This document shows, one piece after another, positions 49,627 through 57,710 of a stretch of DNA of 64,000 bases. The translations under genes were made by a program, and so were the position numbers. Origin of the DNA: Microbacterium sp. STN6 (GTDB lineage Bacteria > Actinomycetota > Actinomycetes > Actinomycetales > Microbacteriaceae); NCBI RefSeq assembly GCF_026410545.1, contig NZ_JAPMIT010000003.1:1-64000 (forward strand), given 5' to 3'. Below the pieces are notes generated by a model. The model saw nothing but the letters and a program-made list of their open reading frames with translations. It had not been told where the DNA came from and did not search any database. Numbering within the stretch: position 1 is the first letter of the stretch; each line of letters begins with the position of its first letter.

Positions 49627-49648
49627 TCAGCCGCGCGGCGGGAAGCGC
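49553..49648. repeat. 24-bp tandem repeat, four copies, containing the hydrolase stop
   Basis: CTTCAGCCGCGCGGCAGGGC+GTGG units start at 49553, 49577, 49601 and 49625. The last carries the hydrolase's final codons (PPRG) and TGA on the minus strand, and the three downstream copies are duplications of this 3' end. Confidence 0.9.
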
Positions 49649-50475
49649 TGGTCGAGCCAGCCGATCAGGTCGGCGACCACCTCGTCGCGGTTGGTCTCGT
49701 TGTACACCTCGTGCCGGGCGCCCGGGTAGACGCGCAGCGTGACATCCGCGAGGCCGGAACGCCGGCGATACGCCTGCTCGAGCCGCTCTGCGCTGCGCCG
49801 CCCGCCGACCGGGTCGTCGTCGCCCACCTGGATGAGCAGCGGCAGCGAGGCCGGCAGCCCGCGCGCCGGCCGCCCGAGCATGCGCAGCGTGTCAGCCGGA
49901 CCGAACAGCTTCTTCAGCGGCGTGAGCGTGGTGAGCGGGTCATCGACGAACGCCTGGGCGACGGCCGGGTCGCGGCTGAGCCACTCTGCACCGGTCGTGC
50001 CGAGGTGCTTGTGCCTGGCGTTCAGGTCGCCGCCGTTGAGCGAGCCGAGCATTCGGTACGCGGTGCCCGAGAGCACGAGGCCGTCGTAGTCGGCCGCGTT
50101 CTCGTTCACGATGCGCTGCGCCATGAACGAGCCCCAGCTGTGCCCGAGCAGAACAAGCGGAACAGACGGATGCCGCTGCCGCACCACGCCCGTGAACTGA
50201 TGCACGTCGCGCACGGCGGCCCGCAGGCCGCCGACCCCCAGCCGGCCGAGCTTCGAGGCATCGCCGCCCCACTGCTCGAGACCGGTCTGGCCGTGGCCGC
50301 GATGGTCATCGGAGTAGACGGTGTAGCCGGCGCGGTTGAGGTCTGCGGCGAGCGCCGCGTACCGGCCGGAGTGCTCGCCGACGCCATGCGCGAGCTGGAT
50401 CACCGCCCGCGGCTCGATGACGGGCCACGAGAAGTAGGTGATGGCGACGCCGTCGTCGTCGATGAACCGGGGCAC
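49627..50475 (-). CDS. Alpha/beta hydrolase, monoacylglycerol lipase-like
   Basis: The 282-aa product has the serine aminopeptidase S33/monoglyceride lipase layout: AVIQLAHGVGEHSGRYAALA, YSDDHRGHGQTG, nucleophile elbow VLLGHSWGSFMA (Ser about 105), acid in LLIQVGDDDPVGG, and His in PGARHEVYNE. It is cytoplasmic, with likely monoacylglycerols or related esters as substrate. GTG at 50475. The 3' end lies in the 24-bp repeat. Divergent from a MarR gene. Confidence 0.88.
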   Translation of the reverse strand: MPRFIDDDGVAITYFSWPVIEPRAVIQLAHGVGEHSGRYAALAADLNRAGYTVYSDDHRGHGQTGLEQWGGDASKLGRLGVGGLRAAVRDVHQFTGVVRQRHPSVPLVLLGHSWGSFMAQRIVNENAADYDGLVLSGTAYRMLGSLNGGDLNARHKHLGTTGAEWLSRDPAVAQAFVDDPLTTLTPLKKLFGPADTLRMLGRPARGLPASLPLLIQVGDDDPVGGRRSAERLEQAYRRRSGLADVTLRVYPGARHEVYNETNRDEVVADLIGWLDQRFPPRG

Positions 50476-50562
50476 GCTGTGATTCTGGCACACGGAGGCG
50501 ACGCCGAGTGGCGTCTGCGGGCGGCGCGTAACTCCTGCAGGAGTCGCGAGCATCCGTTAACT

Positions 50563-50592
50563 CGTTAGCAAGGCTAATTTGATAGGCTAACG
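50563..50592. promoter_or_regulatory. Probable MarR operator
   Basis: CGTTAGC (50563-50569) and GCTAACG (50586-50592) form an inverted repeat. A nested one, TTAGC-AAG-GCTAA, lies at 50565-50577. It ends 4 bp before the MarR ATG, in AT-richer DNA that must also hold the promoter. Confidence 0.65.
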
Positions 50593-50596
50593 AAGT

Positions 50597-51037
50597 ATGC
50601 CAAACGACCAGCCGCTCGAACCCTTGACGCGCCTGAGCGCGGAGATGCGCATCGCGGTCGCGCGCCTGGCCCGGCGCCTGCGCGCCGAGAAGGCCGACGA
50701 CGAGATGAGCGCGGGCCAGTTCTCGGCCCTCGCGCTGCTCGTGCGCGAGGGTCCGCTGACGCTGCGAGAGCTGAGCGACCACGAACGGGTCACTCCCCCG
50801 TCGATGAACCGCACGGTGAACACGCTCGTCGAGGCAGGCTACGTGGCGCGCGATGCGAGCGAACTCGACGGGCGCAAGGTCGTGTTGACGACGACCGAGG
50901 CCGGCTCCGCGCTCGTGGCGGCCACGCGACGCAAGCGCGACGCCTGGCTGTACCGGCGCATCATGGCGCTGCCACGCGAGGAGCGCGAGGTGCTTGCGAA
51001 GGCGACCCGCATCATCCGCGAGCTGGCCGATTCATGA
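50597..51037 (+). CDS. MarR-family transcriptional regulator
   Basis: The 146-aa winged-helix protein contains MSAGQFSALALLVREGPLTL, RELSDHERVTPPSMNRTVNT (recognition helix) and the wing ASELDGRKVVLTTTEAG. The stop overlaps the MFS start (ATGA), so regulator and exporter form one unit, probably autorepressed at 50563-50592 and released by the exported compound. Confidence 0.92.
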   Translation: MPNDQPLEPLTRLSAEMRIAVARLARRLRAEKADDEMSAGQFSALALLVREGPLTLRELSDHERVTPPSMNRTVNTLVEAGYVARDASELDGRKVVLTTTEAGSALVAATRRKRDAWLYRRIMALPREEREVLAKATRIIRELADS

Positions 51038-52350
51038 CGAGCACCACCTTCCGCTCGCTCGCCGGGTTCAACTACCGCATGTGGGCCGCCGGCGCGCTCG
51101 TGTCGAATGTGGGCACCTGGATGCAGCGCACCGCCCAGGACTGGCTGGTGCTCACCGAACTCACCCACAACGACGCGGTCGCAGTCGGCATCGTGATGGC
51201 GCTGCAGTTCGGTCCGCCCATTCTGCTGCTGCCCGTGACCGGCTACGTCGCCGACCGGTTCGACCGCCGCAAGGTGCTCATGGTGACGCAGGCGACCATG
51301 GGCGTGCTTGGCCTGCTGCTCGGGATCCTGACGGTCACCGGCCTCGTCGCACTGTGGCAGGTGTACATCTTCGCGCTGCTGCTCGGCTGCACCGCCGCGT
51401 TCGATGCGCCCGCTCGCCAGGTCTTCGTCTCGGCACTGGTCGAGCGCGAGAACCTCTCGAATGCGGTCGCCCTCAACTCCGCGTCGTTCAACGTGGCGCG
51501 CATGATCGGCCCCGCCGTCGCCGGCCTCTTGATCGCCGCCGTCGGCACCGGCTGGGTCTTCCTCATCAACGCGGCAAGCTTCGCCGCCGTACTCACCTCG
51601 CTCAACCTGCTGCGACGCGATCAGTTGCACTACTCCGCGCGCTCTGCGGTAGGGCGCGGCAACCTCATCGAGGGGTTCCGCTACGTGCGGCATCGCCCTG
51701 ACATCATCGTCATCCTCGTCATCGTCTTCATCATCGGCACCTTCGGCCTCAACTTCCCCATCTTCACCTCCACCATGGCCACGGTCGTCTTCCACAAGGG
51801 AGCGGGCGAGTACGGCATCCTGTCGTCGATCATGGCGGTGGGATCGGTGACAGGGGCCCTGCTCTCGGCCCGCCGCGCGCATCCGCGGGTCGCCTTGCTC
51901 TTTGTGGCCGCAGCCATTTTCGGTGTCGGATGCGCCCTCGCCGCCCTCATGCCCGGCTACTGGGCGTTCGCGCTCTCGCTCGTGGTCATCGGCATCTCGG
52001 CGCAGACCCTGACGACAAGCGCGAACAGCGTCGTGCAACTCTCGACCGACCCCCTCGTGCGCGGGCGCGTGATGGCGATCTACATGGCAATCTTCATGGG
52101 CGGCACGCCGATCGGGGCGCCCATCGTGGGCTGGGTGGCGAACGCGTTCGGGCCGCGGTGGGCTTTGGCGGTCGGCGCAGCGAGCGGATTCGCGGCGGCG
52201 GCCGTCGGCGTGTACTACCTGGTGAAGTACCGCAGTATGCGGGTGCGGTACGCCAGGTGGCGGCCGTACCTCACCTTCGGCGGCCGCGACCAGGCCGAGA
52301 GCGACCTGGCGACGAGCGAGATCGAGATCCAGCGCGGCGGGCCGGTGTGA
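51034..52350 (+). CDS. MFS transporter, EntS/DHA3-like exporter
   Basis: The 438-aa product has twelve predicted helices. NYRMWAAGALVSNVGTWMQR is the typical first helix of DHA3/EntS-like exporters. Loop 2-3 reads GYVADRFDRRKVL, and FDAPARQVFVSALV follows helix 4. Co-translated with the MarR regulator. It likely exports a toxic or secreted small molecule. Confidence 0.9.
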   Translation: MTSTTFRSLAGFNYRMWAAGALVSNVGTWMQRTAQDWLVLTELTHNDAVAVGIVMALQFGPPILLLPVTGYVADRFDRRKVLMVTQATMGVLGLLLGILTVTGLVALWQVYIFALLLGCTAAFDAPARQVFVSALVERENLSNAVALNSASFNVARMIGPAVAGLLIAAVGTGWVFLINAASFAAVLTSLNLLRRDQLHYSARSAVGRGNLIEGFRYVRHRPDIIVILVIVFIIGTFGLNFPIFTSTMATVVFHKGAGEYGILSSIMAVGSVTGALLSARRAHPRVALLFVAAAIFGVGCALAALMPGYWAFALSLVVIGISAQTLTTSANSVVQLSTDPLVRGRVMAIYMAIFMGGTPIGAPIVGWVANAFGPRWALAVGAASGFAAAAVGVYYLVKYRSMRVRYARWRPYLTFGGRDQAESDLATSEIEIQRGGPV

Positions 52351-52375
52351 GGCGCGGGGAGGACACCCGCGCCTC

Positions 52376-52462
52376 CTGCATAAATCAGGAACTTTCGCTC
52401 ACGCTACGGCGTGTCGACTGTGTCAACACGGTGTGCCGCGCAATTTCTCCTGCCTACTGAAG
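52376..52462. repeat. Weak intergenic palindromic element
   Basis: TCAGGA.CTTTCGC near 52386 and GCGCAATTTCTCCTG near 52438-52452 are partly complementary. Between them lies GTGTCGACTGTGTCAACACG, itself partly palindromic. Layout and CAGGA/TCCTG ends recall the element at 33316-33381, but pairing here is imperfect. It separates the convergent MFS and FAD-oxidoreductase genes. Confidence 0.35.
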
Positions 52463-52470
52463 CAGTGCAG

Positions 52471-54081
52471 TCAGTACGCCCCAATCTGCGGCCACCGAAG
52501 TGTGACACCGGCGCGCTGCAGTTCACTCGTGAACGCCTCAAGCCGATCATCCGCCTCCTGCACCTGATGCGGGGCGAGTCCCGAATCGAGACAGTGCGCC
52601 GCGAGCGCTCCCGCGGCCTCGCCTATATTCCATTCCACCGGGTGCAGCCGATAGCAGCCGTTGGTGATGTGGGTCGTGCCAATGTTCTTGCCCGCCGCGA
52701 GCAAATTAATCATGCGCTGTGGCAGCAATGCGCCGAGCGGAATCTCGAATGGCGTCGAGGACACGTCCAAATAGTTGTCGCCCGTCGTACTCGGGTGAAG
52801 GTCGAGCCTATACATGCCGACCCCGACACCGTCTCGATAATGCACCGCGCCACGCTCAGCACGGGTGGCAAATGACAGATCCTGTTCCACGACGGTTGTG
52901 ACGGCTCGAATACGGCGCGACTCTCGTATATACGGAGCCTGTGCGAGGCCGTCGACCGTCCCGGTCACGTCGGGTCGCAATCGCAGCCCCGGCATACCGG
53001 TGCCGCCGTCGCCACGCGGCGCATCGGTCTGCAGCCAGTAGAGGAGCGAGAGGGAGAGCTCCCGTGCTTCGGCGAACGCGAGTTCGGCTTCTGAAGCTGG
53101 AACGTCGATGATGTTGCGCTCGAAGTAGTCCATCTGCGGCCAGTTCACGAGCGTGATATCGCTGTCGTAGAACCCGTCGGCAAAGAGTTTGCGCGCGGCG
53201 ATGCGACGAAAAGTCCAGAGGTTGGGCCCGCTCGGCACCTTGGACTGGTCGGCGACGATAGCGAGCGGGTCCTCGGGCGGATTGGCGTCGACGCGGCCGT
53301 TGATCACCCCGAGCGTGCGTGGATCGGGGTAGCTGAACGAGAGCATGGGAGCTGGCCACACGGCAGGCCAGTATGACCGCCACCTGTCGTAGCCAGCAGG
53401 GCGATCGATCGTGTGATCGCCGTCAACGTGATCGAGGGCGAAGCACCACGAGATCCCCTGCATGTTCTGTGGGTTTGCCACGCCAGGAGCGCTGGGCTCC
53501 CCCGTCTCGTCACGGCTCTCGGCCCCCGTCACGTACTCGGCATTCGCCAGGGGCAGAAGGTCGCCGGCCTCGGTAGCATCGAGCACGTAGTGGCCGGTCA
53601 CATCGCAGACCCGGCCGTCCACCGGATTTGTAAAAGTAACAGCATGGATGCGGTCGGCGTCAACATCGACCGCCGTAGGCTCGAAGCCGCGCAGAATCAC
53701 GAGGCGGCCAGCGCTGACGTATGGAGCGAGCATGCCCTCAATCACGCGAGCGAAGATCTTGGGCTCGGCGCACAGCTTCGAGACCCAGCCACCGCCGGGG
53801 TTCAGCTCCCGGGCACGTCGCGCGGAGTCGGTCAGCGGAAAGTCTCGCCGGTATACGTCGCGCACGCCGTCGCGCAGCGCACGGTAGCTGGCGTTCAGGC
53901 CGAACTCCTCGATCCACGGGTGCTCGTCGGGCGGGACAGCCTGGCTCGTGAACTGGCCCCCCAGCCAGTCGTATCGCTCGCTCATCACAACCCGACGGCC
54001 ACGGCGCAAGGCGGCAAGCGCGGCAGACACGCCGCCAGCCCCGCCTCCCGCAACGATGATCTCGGTCGAAAAAGCGTTCAT
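52471..54081 (-). CDS. FAD-dependent oxidoreductase (PF12831-like)
   Basis: The 536-aa product has the FAD dinucleotide motif EIIVAGGGAGGVSAALAAL (residues about 7-25), then MSERYDWLGGQFTSQAVPP and a C-terminal FAD segment LLAAGKNIGTTHITNGCYRL. This pattern (GGQ.T.QAVPPDEHPWIE) is typical of the FAD_oxidored family often linked to polysaccharide-use loci. The substrate is unknown. GAGGAGC precedes ATG. It is divergent from the IclR gene across 41 bp, so it probably belongs to the uronate locus. Confidence 0.85.
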   Translation of the reverse strand: MNAFSTEIIVAGGGAGGVSAALAALRRGRRVVMSERYDWLGGQFTSQAVPPDEHPWIEEFGLNASYRALRDGVRDVYRRDFPLTDSARRARELNPGGGWVSKLCAEPKIFARVIEGMLAPYVSAGRLVILRGFEPTAVDVDADRIHAVTFTNPVDGRVCDVTGHYVLDATEAGDLLPLANAEYVTGAESRDETGEPSAPGVANPQNMQGISWCFALDHVDGDHTIDRPAGYDRWRSYWPAVWPAPMLSFSYPDPRTLGVINGRVDANPPEDPLAIVADQSKVPSGPNLWTFRRIAARKLFADGFYDSDITLVNWPQMDYFERNIIDVPASEAELAFAEARELSLSLLYWLQTDAPRGDGGTGMPGLRLRPDVTGTVDGLAQAPYIRESRRIRAVTTVVEQDLSFATRAERGAVHYRDGVGVGMYRLDLHPSTTGDNYLDVSSTPFEIPLGALLPQRMINLLAAGKNIGTTHITNGCYRLHPVEWNIGEAAGALAAHCLDSGLAPHQVQEADDRLEAFTSELQRAGVTLRWPQIGAY

Positions 54082-54098
54082 GTTGGTGCTCCTCGTAT

Positions 54099-54109
54099 CA
54101 TTCTGAATG
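54099..54109. promoter_or_regulatory. Small palindrome in the FAD oxidoreductase/IclR gap
   Basis: CATTC-T-GAATG in the 41-bp gap between the two divergent genes is the only symmetric site there. It could be the IclR operator. Confidence 0.4.
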
Positions 54110-54122
54110 CCGGTGGGGAAGA

Positions 54123-54938
54123 ATGGGTGACATCATGGCGACAATTGACACATACGTGGACGAGACGGCGGAGACCGGCCGTCATCTCGTGAAGTCGGCG
54201 GAGCGCACCGTTCGAATACTCGAGACGCTTGCAGCGAGCGGAGAATTCCGCTCGCTCGCCGAGCTGCAGAAGCTGACCGGCTATCCCCGCTCCTCGTTGT
54301 ATGAACTGCTCCAGACGCTGCGCGCGCTGAGGTGGATCGACACGGCGGACGACGGCCTTGCGTTCGGCATTGGACCGCATGCCCTGCTCGCAGGCACCGG
54401 CTATCTCGATCGTGACCCAGCACTTCCGCTGGCAGTGCGCCAACTCGAACTGCTGCGAGCCGAGCTGGGTTACACGGCACATTTCGCACGTCTCGACGGT
54501 GCCCACGTCATCTATCTCGCAACTCGAGAAACGCTCGAACCTCGGCAGGTGGTCTCGCGCGTCGGACGCCAGTTGCCGGCGCACGCGACAGCGCTTGGCC
54601 TCGCCCTGCTCGCGGAGAAGACGTCGACCGAGGTCGACGAGGTTCTGCCCGAGCAGCTTGCGGCTCTGACGGCAAAGACGACTACGAGCCGCGAAAGGTT
54701 GGAGGTCGAACTGTCGGGCGTACGCAGCGCCGGGTACGCGGTTGAGCGCGAACAGAACACGCTCGGTATCTCGTGCGTCGCCGTCGCTGTGCCGTACCGC
54801 ATCCCGGCGACAGACGCCATTTCGTGCTCTCTCCCACTGGCGAGCGCGACCGACGACGAGATCGAACGCGTTAGTTCTGTGATGATGAGGCACGCAGCAG
54901 AATTGAGTCGCACTCTCAAGCACAAGGGCATTCGCTGA
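54123..54938 (+). CDS. IclR-family transcriptional regulator
   Basis: The 271-aa product has an N-terminal winged HTH (SAERTVRILETLAASGEFRS, LAELQKLTGYPRSSLYELLQ) and a C-terminal effector domain (TAHFARLDGAHVIYLATRET, LPAHATALGLALLA, GYAVEREQNTLGISCVAVAV). IclR proteins commonly control aromatic-acid and aldarate/uronate genes. Its stop is two bases from the convergent reductase stop. It likely senses a pathway intermediate of this locus. ATG 54123 or 54135. Confidence 0.9.
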   Translation: MGDIMATIDTYVDETAETGRHLVKSAERTVRILETLAASGEFRSLAELQKLTGYPRSSLYELLQTLRALRWIDTADDGLAFGIGPHALLAGTGYLDRDPALPLAVRQLELLRAELGYTAHFARLDGAHVIYLATRETLEPRQVVSRVGRQLPAHATALGLALLAEKTSTEVDEVLPEQLAALTAKTTTSRERLEVELSGVRSAGYAVEREQNTLGISCVAVAVPYRIPATDAISCSLPLASATDDEIERVSSVMMRHAAELSRTLKHKGIR

Positions 54939-54940
54939 AC

Positions 54941-55828
54941 TCACCGGGCAATCACGTGGCCCGAGAGATTTTCGACGCCGAGCAGCAGGGCGGAATGATC
55001 GAGGCTGCCGTGATCGCGCTCGCGTGCAGACGCCATAAGTTGCGCGACCAGGGAACCCAGCGGAATAACCGACCCGCTTTCTCGGGCGGCCTCAAGCACG
55101 ATTCCGAGATCTTTGTGATGCAGGTCAATGCGAAAGCCTGGCTCGAATCGATGCGCCACCATCGACTCGGCCTTTCGGTCGAGCACGCGATTGCCCGCCA
55201 AGCCTCCGGCAAGCACTCGCACTGCCGACATCAAATCAACATCATGCTTGTCGAGAAACACCAGGGCCTCAGAGACGAGTTCAATGATGCCGGCAACTAT
55301 CAACTGGTTTGCGGCTTTCACGGTCTGCCCCGCTCCGGGCGGTCCGACGTGCACGACAGTTGATCCAACAACCTCGAGGAACGGGCGAGCTGCCTCAAAG
55401 TCAGAGGCCTCGCCGCCGGCCATCACCGAAAGCGATCCTTCAATCGCGCCCTGCTCACCGCCGCTAACCGGTGCATCGACCACCCGGGTTCCGTGAGCGG
55501 CACCCACCGCAGCGATGTGCCGCGCGGTTTGAGGAGAGATCGTGCTCCCATCTACGAGCAGGGTGCCGGGGCGCGCGTGGGCGAACACGCCCTCGGGGCC
55601 GAGAGCGACCGCCTCAACATCAGGAGAGTCGGGCAGCATCGTAAAGACAACATCCGCCTGGGCGACCGCCTCACTCACGGTGGTGGCGCCCTGACCACCC
55701 GCGGCGACGAACGCGTCGATTTTGCCGGGACTACGGTTTACAGCGATGACTCGATGGCCGAAGGTGAGTAGGTTGCGCGCCATCGGCGCCCCCATGATGC
55801 CAAGCCCAATGAATGCGACGGTCGTCAT
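54941..55828 (-). CDS. garR: 2-hydroxy-3-oxopropionate (tartronate semialdehyde) reductase-like, beta-hydroxyacid dehydrogenase family
   Basis: The 295-aa product has the NAD(P)-binding start FIGLGIMGAPMARNL, substrate loop DGSTISPQTARH, the family signature VDAPVSGGEQGAIEGSLSVM, and the catalytic Lys in GAGQTVKAANQ (about 171). It fits reduction of tartronate semialdehyde to glycerate. Last gene of the minus-strand unit gudD-like, 388-aa protein, aldolase, reductase. AAAGGA precedes ATG. Gene symbol by family and context. Confidence 0.85.
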   Translation of the reverse strand: MTTVAFIGLGIMGAPMARNLLTFGHRVIAVNRSPGKIDAFVAAGGQGATTVSEAVAQADVVFTMLPDSPDVEAVALGPEGVFAHARPGTLLVDGSTISPQTARHIAAVGAAHGTRVVDAPVSGGEQGAIEGSLSVMAGGEASDFEAARPFLEVVGSTVVHVGPPGAGQTVKAANQLIVAGIIELVSEALVFLDKHDVDLMSAVRVLAGGLAGNRVLDRKAESMVAHRFEPGFRIDLHHKDLGIVLEAARESGSVIPLGSLVAQLMASARERDHGSLDHSALLLGVENLSGHVIAR

Positions 55829-55854
55829 GCCAGTTCCTTTCGTCGAGATCCTGA

Positions 55855-56505
55855 TCAGGAGGCGGTCTCGAGGGCCCGCATAGTGGCGATCGACTCCACG
55901 GCAGTCCTGGCTCGTCCAGCGACGCCATCGAACTCACCGGTCGCAAGGCTGTCCCCGAAGAGCGCACGGCTGATGCCGACGGCGACTGCGCCGGCGGCGA
56001 GATATGCGCCGACCTCCGCAACCTCGACGCCGCCGGTGGGGATGAGTGGTATTTCGGGCAGTGGCCCGCGCAGCTCGTTCAAATACCTGATGCCGCCAAG
56101 AGGTCCTATGGGCGAAACCTTCACTGCCTGCACTCCGAACTGCCACGCGGAGGCGATCTCGTTCGGCGTAAGCGATCCGGGCACGAACGGAATCCCAAAA
56201 TGAGCAGCCGCCTGCGCAACTCGGCGATCGAAAAGCTGGCTCACCAAGAACATCGCACCCGCTTTCGCGGCCTCTTCAACCTGCTCGACGGAACGCACTG
56301 TGCCCGCGCCAACGACGAGTCGCGGTTGAACCAACCGGAGCGCGGCAATTGCCTCTGCAGCCCCGGATGTGGACATGGTGAACTCGACAACCCCAATCCC
56401 CTGGCCATGGACGATCTGAGCCGCCTCAACAAAGTGGTCGGCATCGTCGGAGCGCAGAACCGCGATCACGTTCCGTCGCGTGAACAGGTCGAGCAACTCA
56501 GTCAT
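55855..56505 (-). CDS. KDPG/KHG aldolase-family protein (class I)
   Basis: The 216-aa barrel has the Eda pattern: NVIAVLRSDDADHFVEAA, the catalytic Glu in GVVEFTMSTSGA, VVGAGTVRSVEQVEEA, the Schiff-base Lys in GVQAVKVSPIGPLGG, and PTGGVEVAEVGAYL. These enzymes cleave 2-keto-3-deoxy acids to pyruvate plus an aldehyde. Between a glucarate-dehydratase-like gene and a tartronate-semialdehyde reductase, a substrate such as 5-keto-4-deoxyglucarate is more likely than KDPG. ATG 56505. Confidence 0.88.
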   Translation of the reverse strand: MTELLDLFTRRNVIAVLRSDDADHFVEAAQIVHGQGIGVVEFTMSTSGAAEAIAALRLVQPRLVVGAGTVRSVEQVEEAAKAGAMFLVSQLFDRRVAQAAAHFGIPFVPGSLTPNEIASAWQFGVQAVKVSPIGPLGGIRYLNELRGPLPEIPLIPTGGVEVAEVGAYLAAGAVAVGISRALFGDSLATGEFDGVAGRARTAVESIATMRALETAS

Positions 56506-56543
56506 GTCTGTCTCATTTCCTTCGTGATGGAGCACGTTCGCGT

Positions 56544-57710
56544 TCACGCCCGTGCCAGCGCCTCGGAAGCCACGCGCACTCGCGATAGCTCTGCAAGTCC
56601 GAGATGGTAGAGGTGCAGCCTGCCCGCGCCGGCAACCATAAGGCTGTCGAAGAGCTCGCGCAGCCGATCGACTGCTGGGAGATTCCCGCCCGCGATGCTG
56701 ACGAACGATCCCATTGCGCAGCCGAGTGCCGAGGTTGCCAACGCGCTCATGTTGCCTACGGCACGCCGCTCGTCCCAACCGGAGGCGACAAGCTCGAGAG
56801 CGACGCTTCTCGTCAGCACCGCCAGATCTCTTGATGCGAGCGCAGTTGTTCCCGAACCCGACGGAAATGGCGCCGCGCTCGCATGGAACGCAATTCGGTC
56901 GACGCTGAGCGCGTGCGCCTGTTCGACGACGGCAGTCCAGACCTCGCGACTTGCACGTGCGCGAACGGCAAGCACCGCTTCAGCAGCATCACCTAGTGCC
57001 TGGCGAGCGTCTTCAGCACGCGCGAATTCTCCACGGACGCGCGTGGCCAAACTCACGGCGTCGGCGCCGCTCCGACGGTAACCGGCCGAGCACCCGGGAC
57101 AGAAGCATACGGAAAGCAGATCCTGCTGGGGGCGGGAGAAGCCTGCAGCATCCGTCTTCTCATGCGTTCCTGCGTGACCGAAGGGCATCGGGCCGGCGGC
57201 CTCGATGATGAGACCGTCCGGTCGCCCGAGCTCGATGACCTCACGAGTCACCCGTCTCGCATACTCAACGACATCGGGCTGCGACGGGCACAGCGCGTGC
57301 GAGTAGGCATCACCCCACGCGTTCGTGACCCTCAGTTCCGGAGCCGCCTTCAACCCGTCGACGTGAGCCAGCACAATCCAGGCGTCCACGGCAAAACCGC
57401 CGGCCCGCAGCCCTGCAGCGGCCGTCACGAAGGCGTTCTCGCCGCCTGCCACCAGCTTCGCCGCCTGGGGCGCGAGTGCGGCATCTGCCCATGCCTGTTC
57501 GCGCACCGGAACGAAGAGGCTCGTGACGGGCGACGAAACGACACGGTGCCACGGATGCGCGGGAGTTGCCGCTCGCACGCCGTGATAGCAGGCGGCGAGG
57601 GCAACGCGATCGGCTCCGACCAGACGCAGCCGCTGCAGGACGTCCGGATCGCCCACGACGTCCCATGGATACAAATACGCCGTGACGGAGGCCATTTGAC
57701 GAGCGCTCAC
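56544..57710 (-). CDS. Uncharacterised protein, 388 aa, probable TIM-barrel fold, in aldarate operon
   Basis: I do not recognise a characterised family. The start VTAYLYPWDVVGDPDVLQRL, VALAACYHGVRAATP, a middle TNAWGDAYSHALCPSQPDVV and a cysteine pair in LLSVCFCPGCSAGYRRSG (about 203-216) recall uncharacterised actinobacterial Ala-rich proteins with a sugar-hydrolase-like barrel. The pattern LCP..PDVVEYARR, then CFCPGC, is shared by glycosidase-like barrels. No signal peptide. The GTG at 57710 overlaps the dehydratase stop (GTGA), so both are made together. Confidence 0.75.
   Translation of the reverse strand: MSARQMASVTAYLYPWDVVGDPDVLQRLRLVGADRVALAACYHGVRAATPAHPWHRVVSSPVTSLFVPVREQAWADAALAPQAAKLVAGGENAFVTAAAGLRAGGFAVDAWIVLAHVDGLKAAPELRVTNAWGDAYSHALCPSQPDVVEYARRVTREVIELGRPDGLIIEAAGPMPFGHAGTHEKTDAAGFSRPQQDLLSVCFCPGCSAGYRRSGADAVSLATRVRGEFARAEDARQALGDAAEAVLAVRARASREVWTAVVEQAHALSVDRIAFHASAAPFPSGSGTTALASRDLAVLTRSVALELVASGWDERRAVGNMSALATSALGCAMGSFVSIAGGNLPAVDRLRELFDSLMVAGAGRLHLYHLGLAELSRVRVASEALARA

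Noticed and set aside
48832-50568. Open 578-aa plus-strand frame over the lipoate ligase and hydrolase region
   Set aside because: It runs antisense to two real genes and through the 83-bp and 24-bp repeats. The repeats shift frame between copies.
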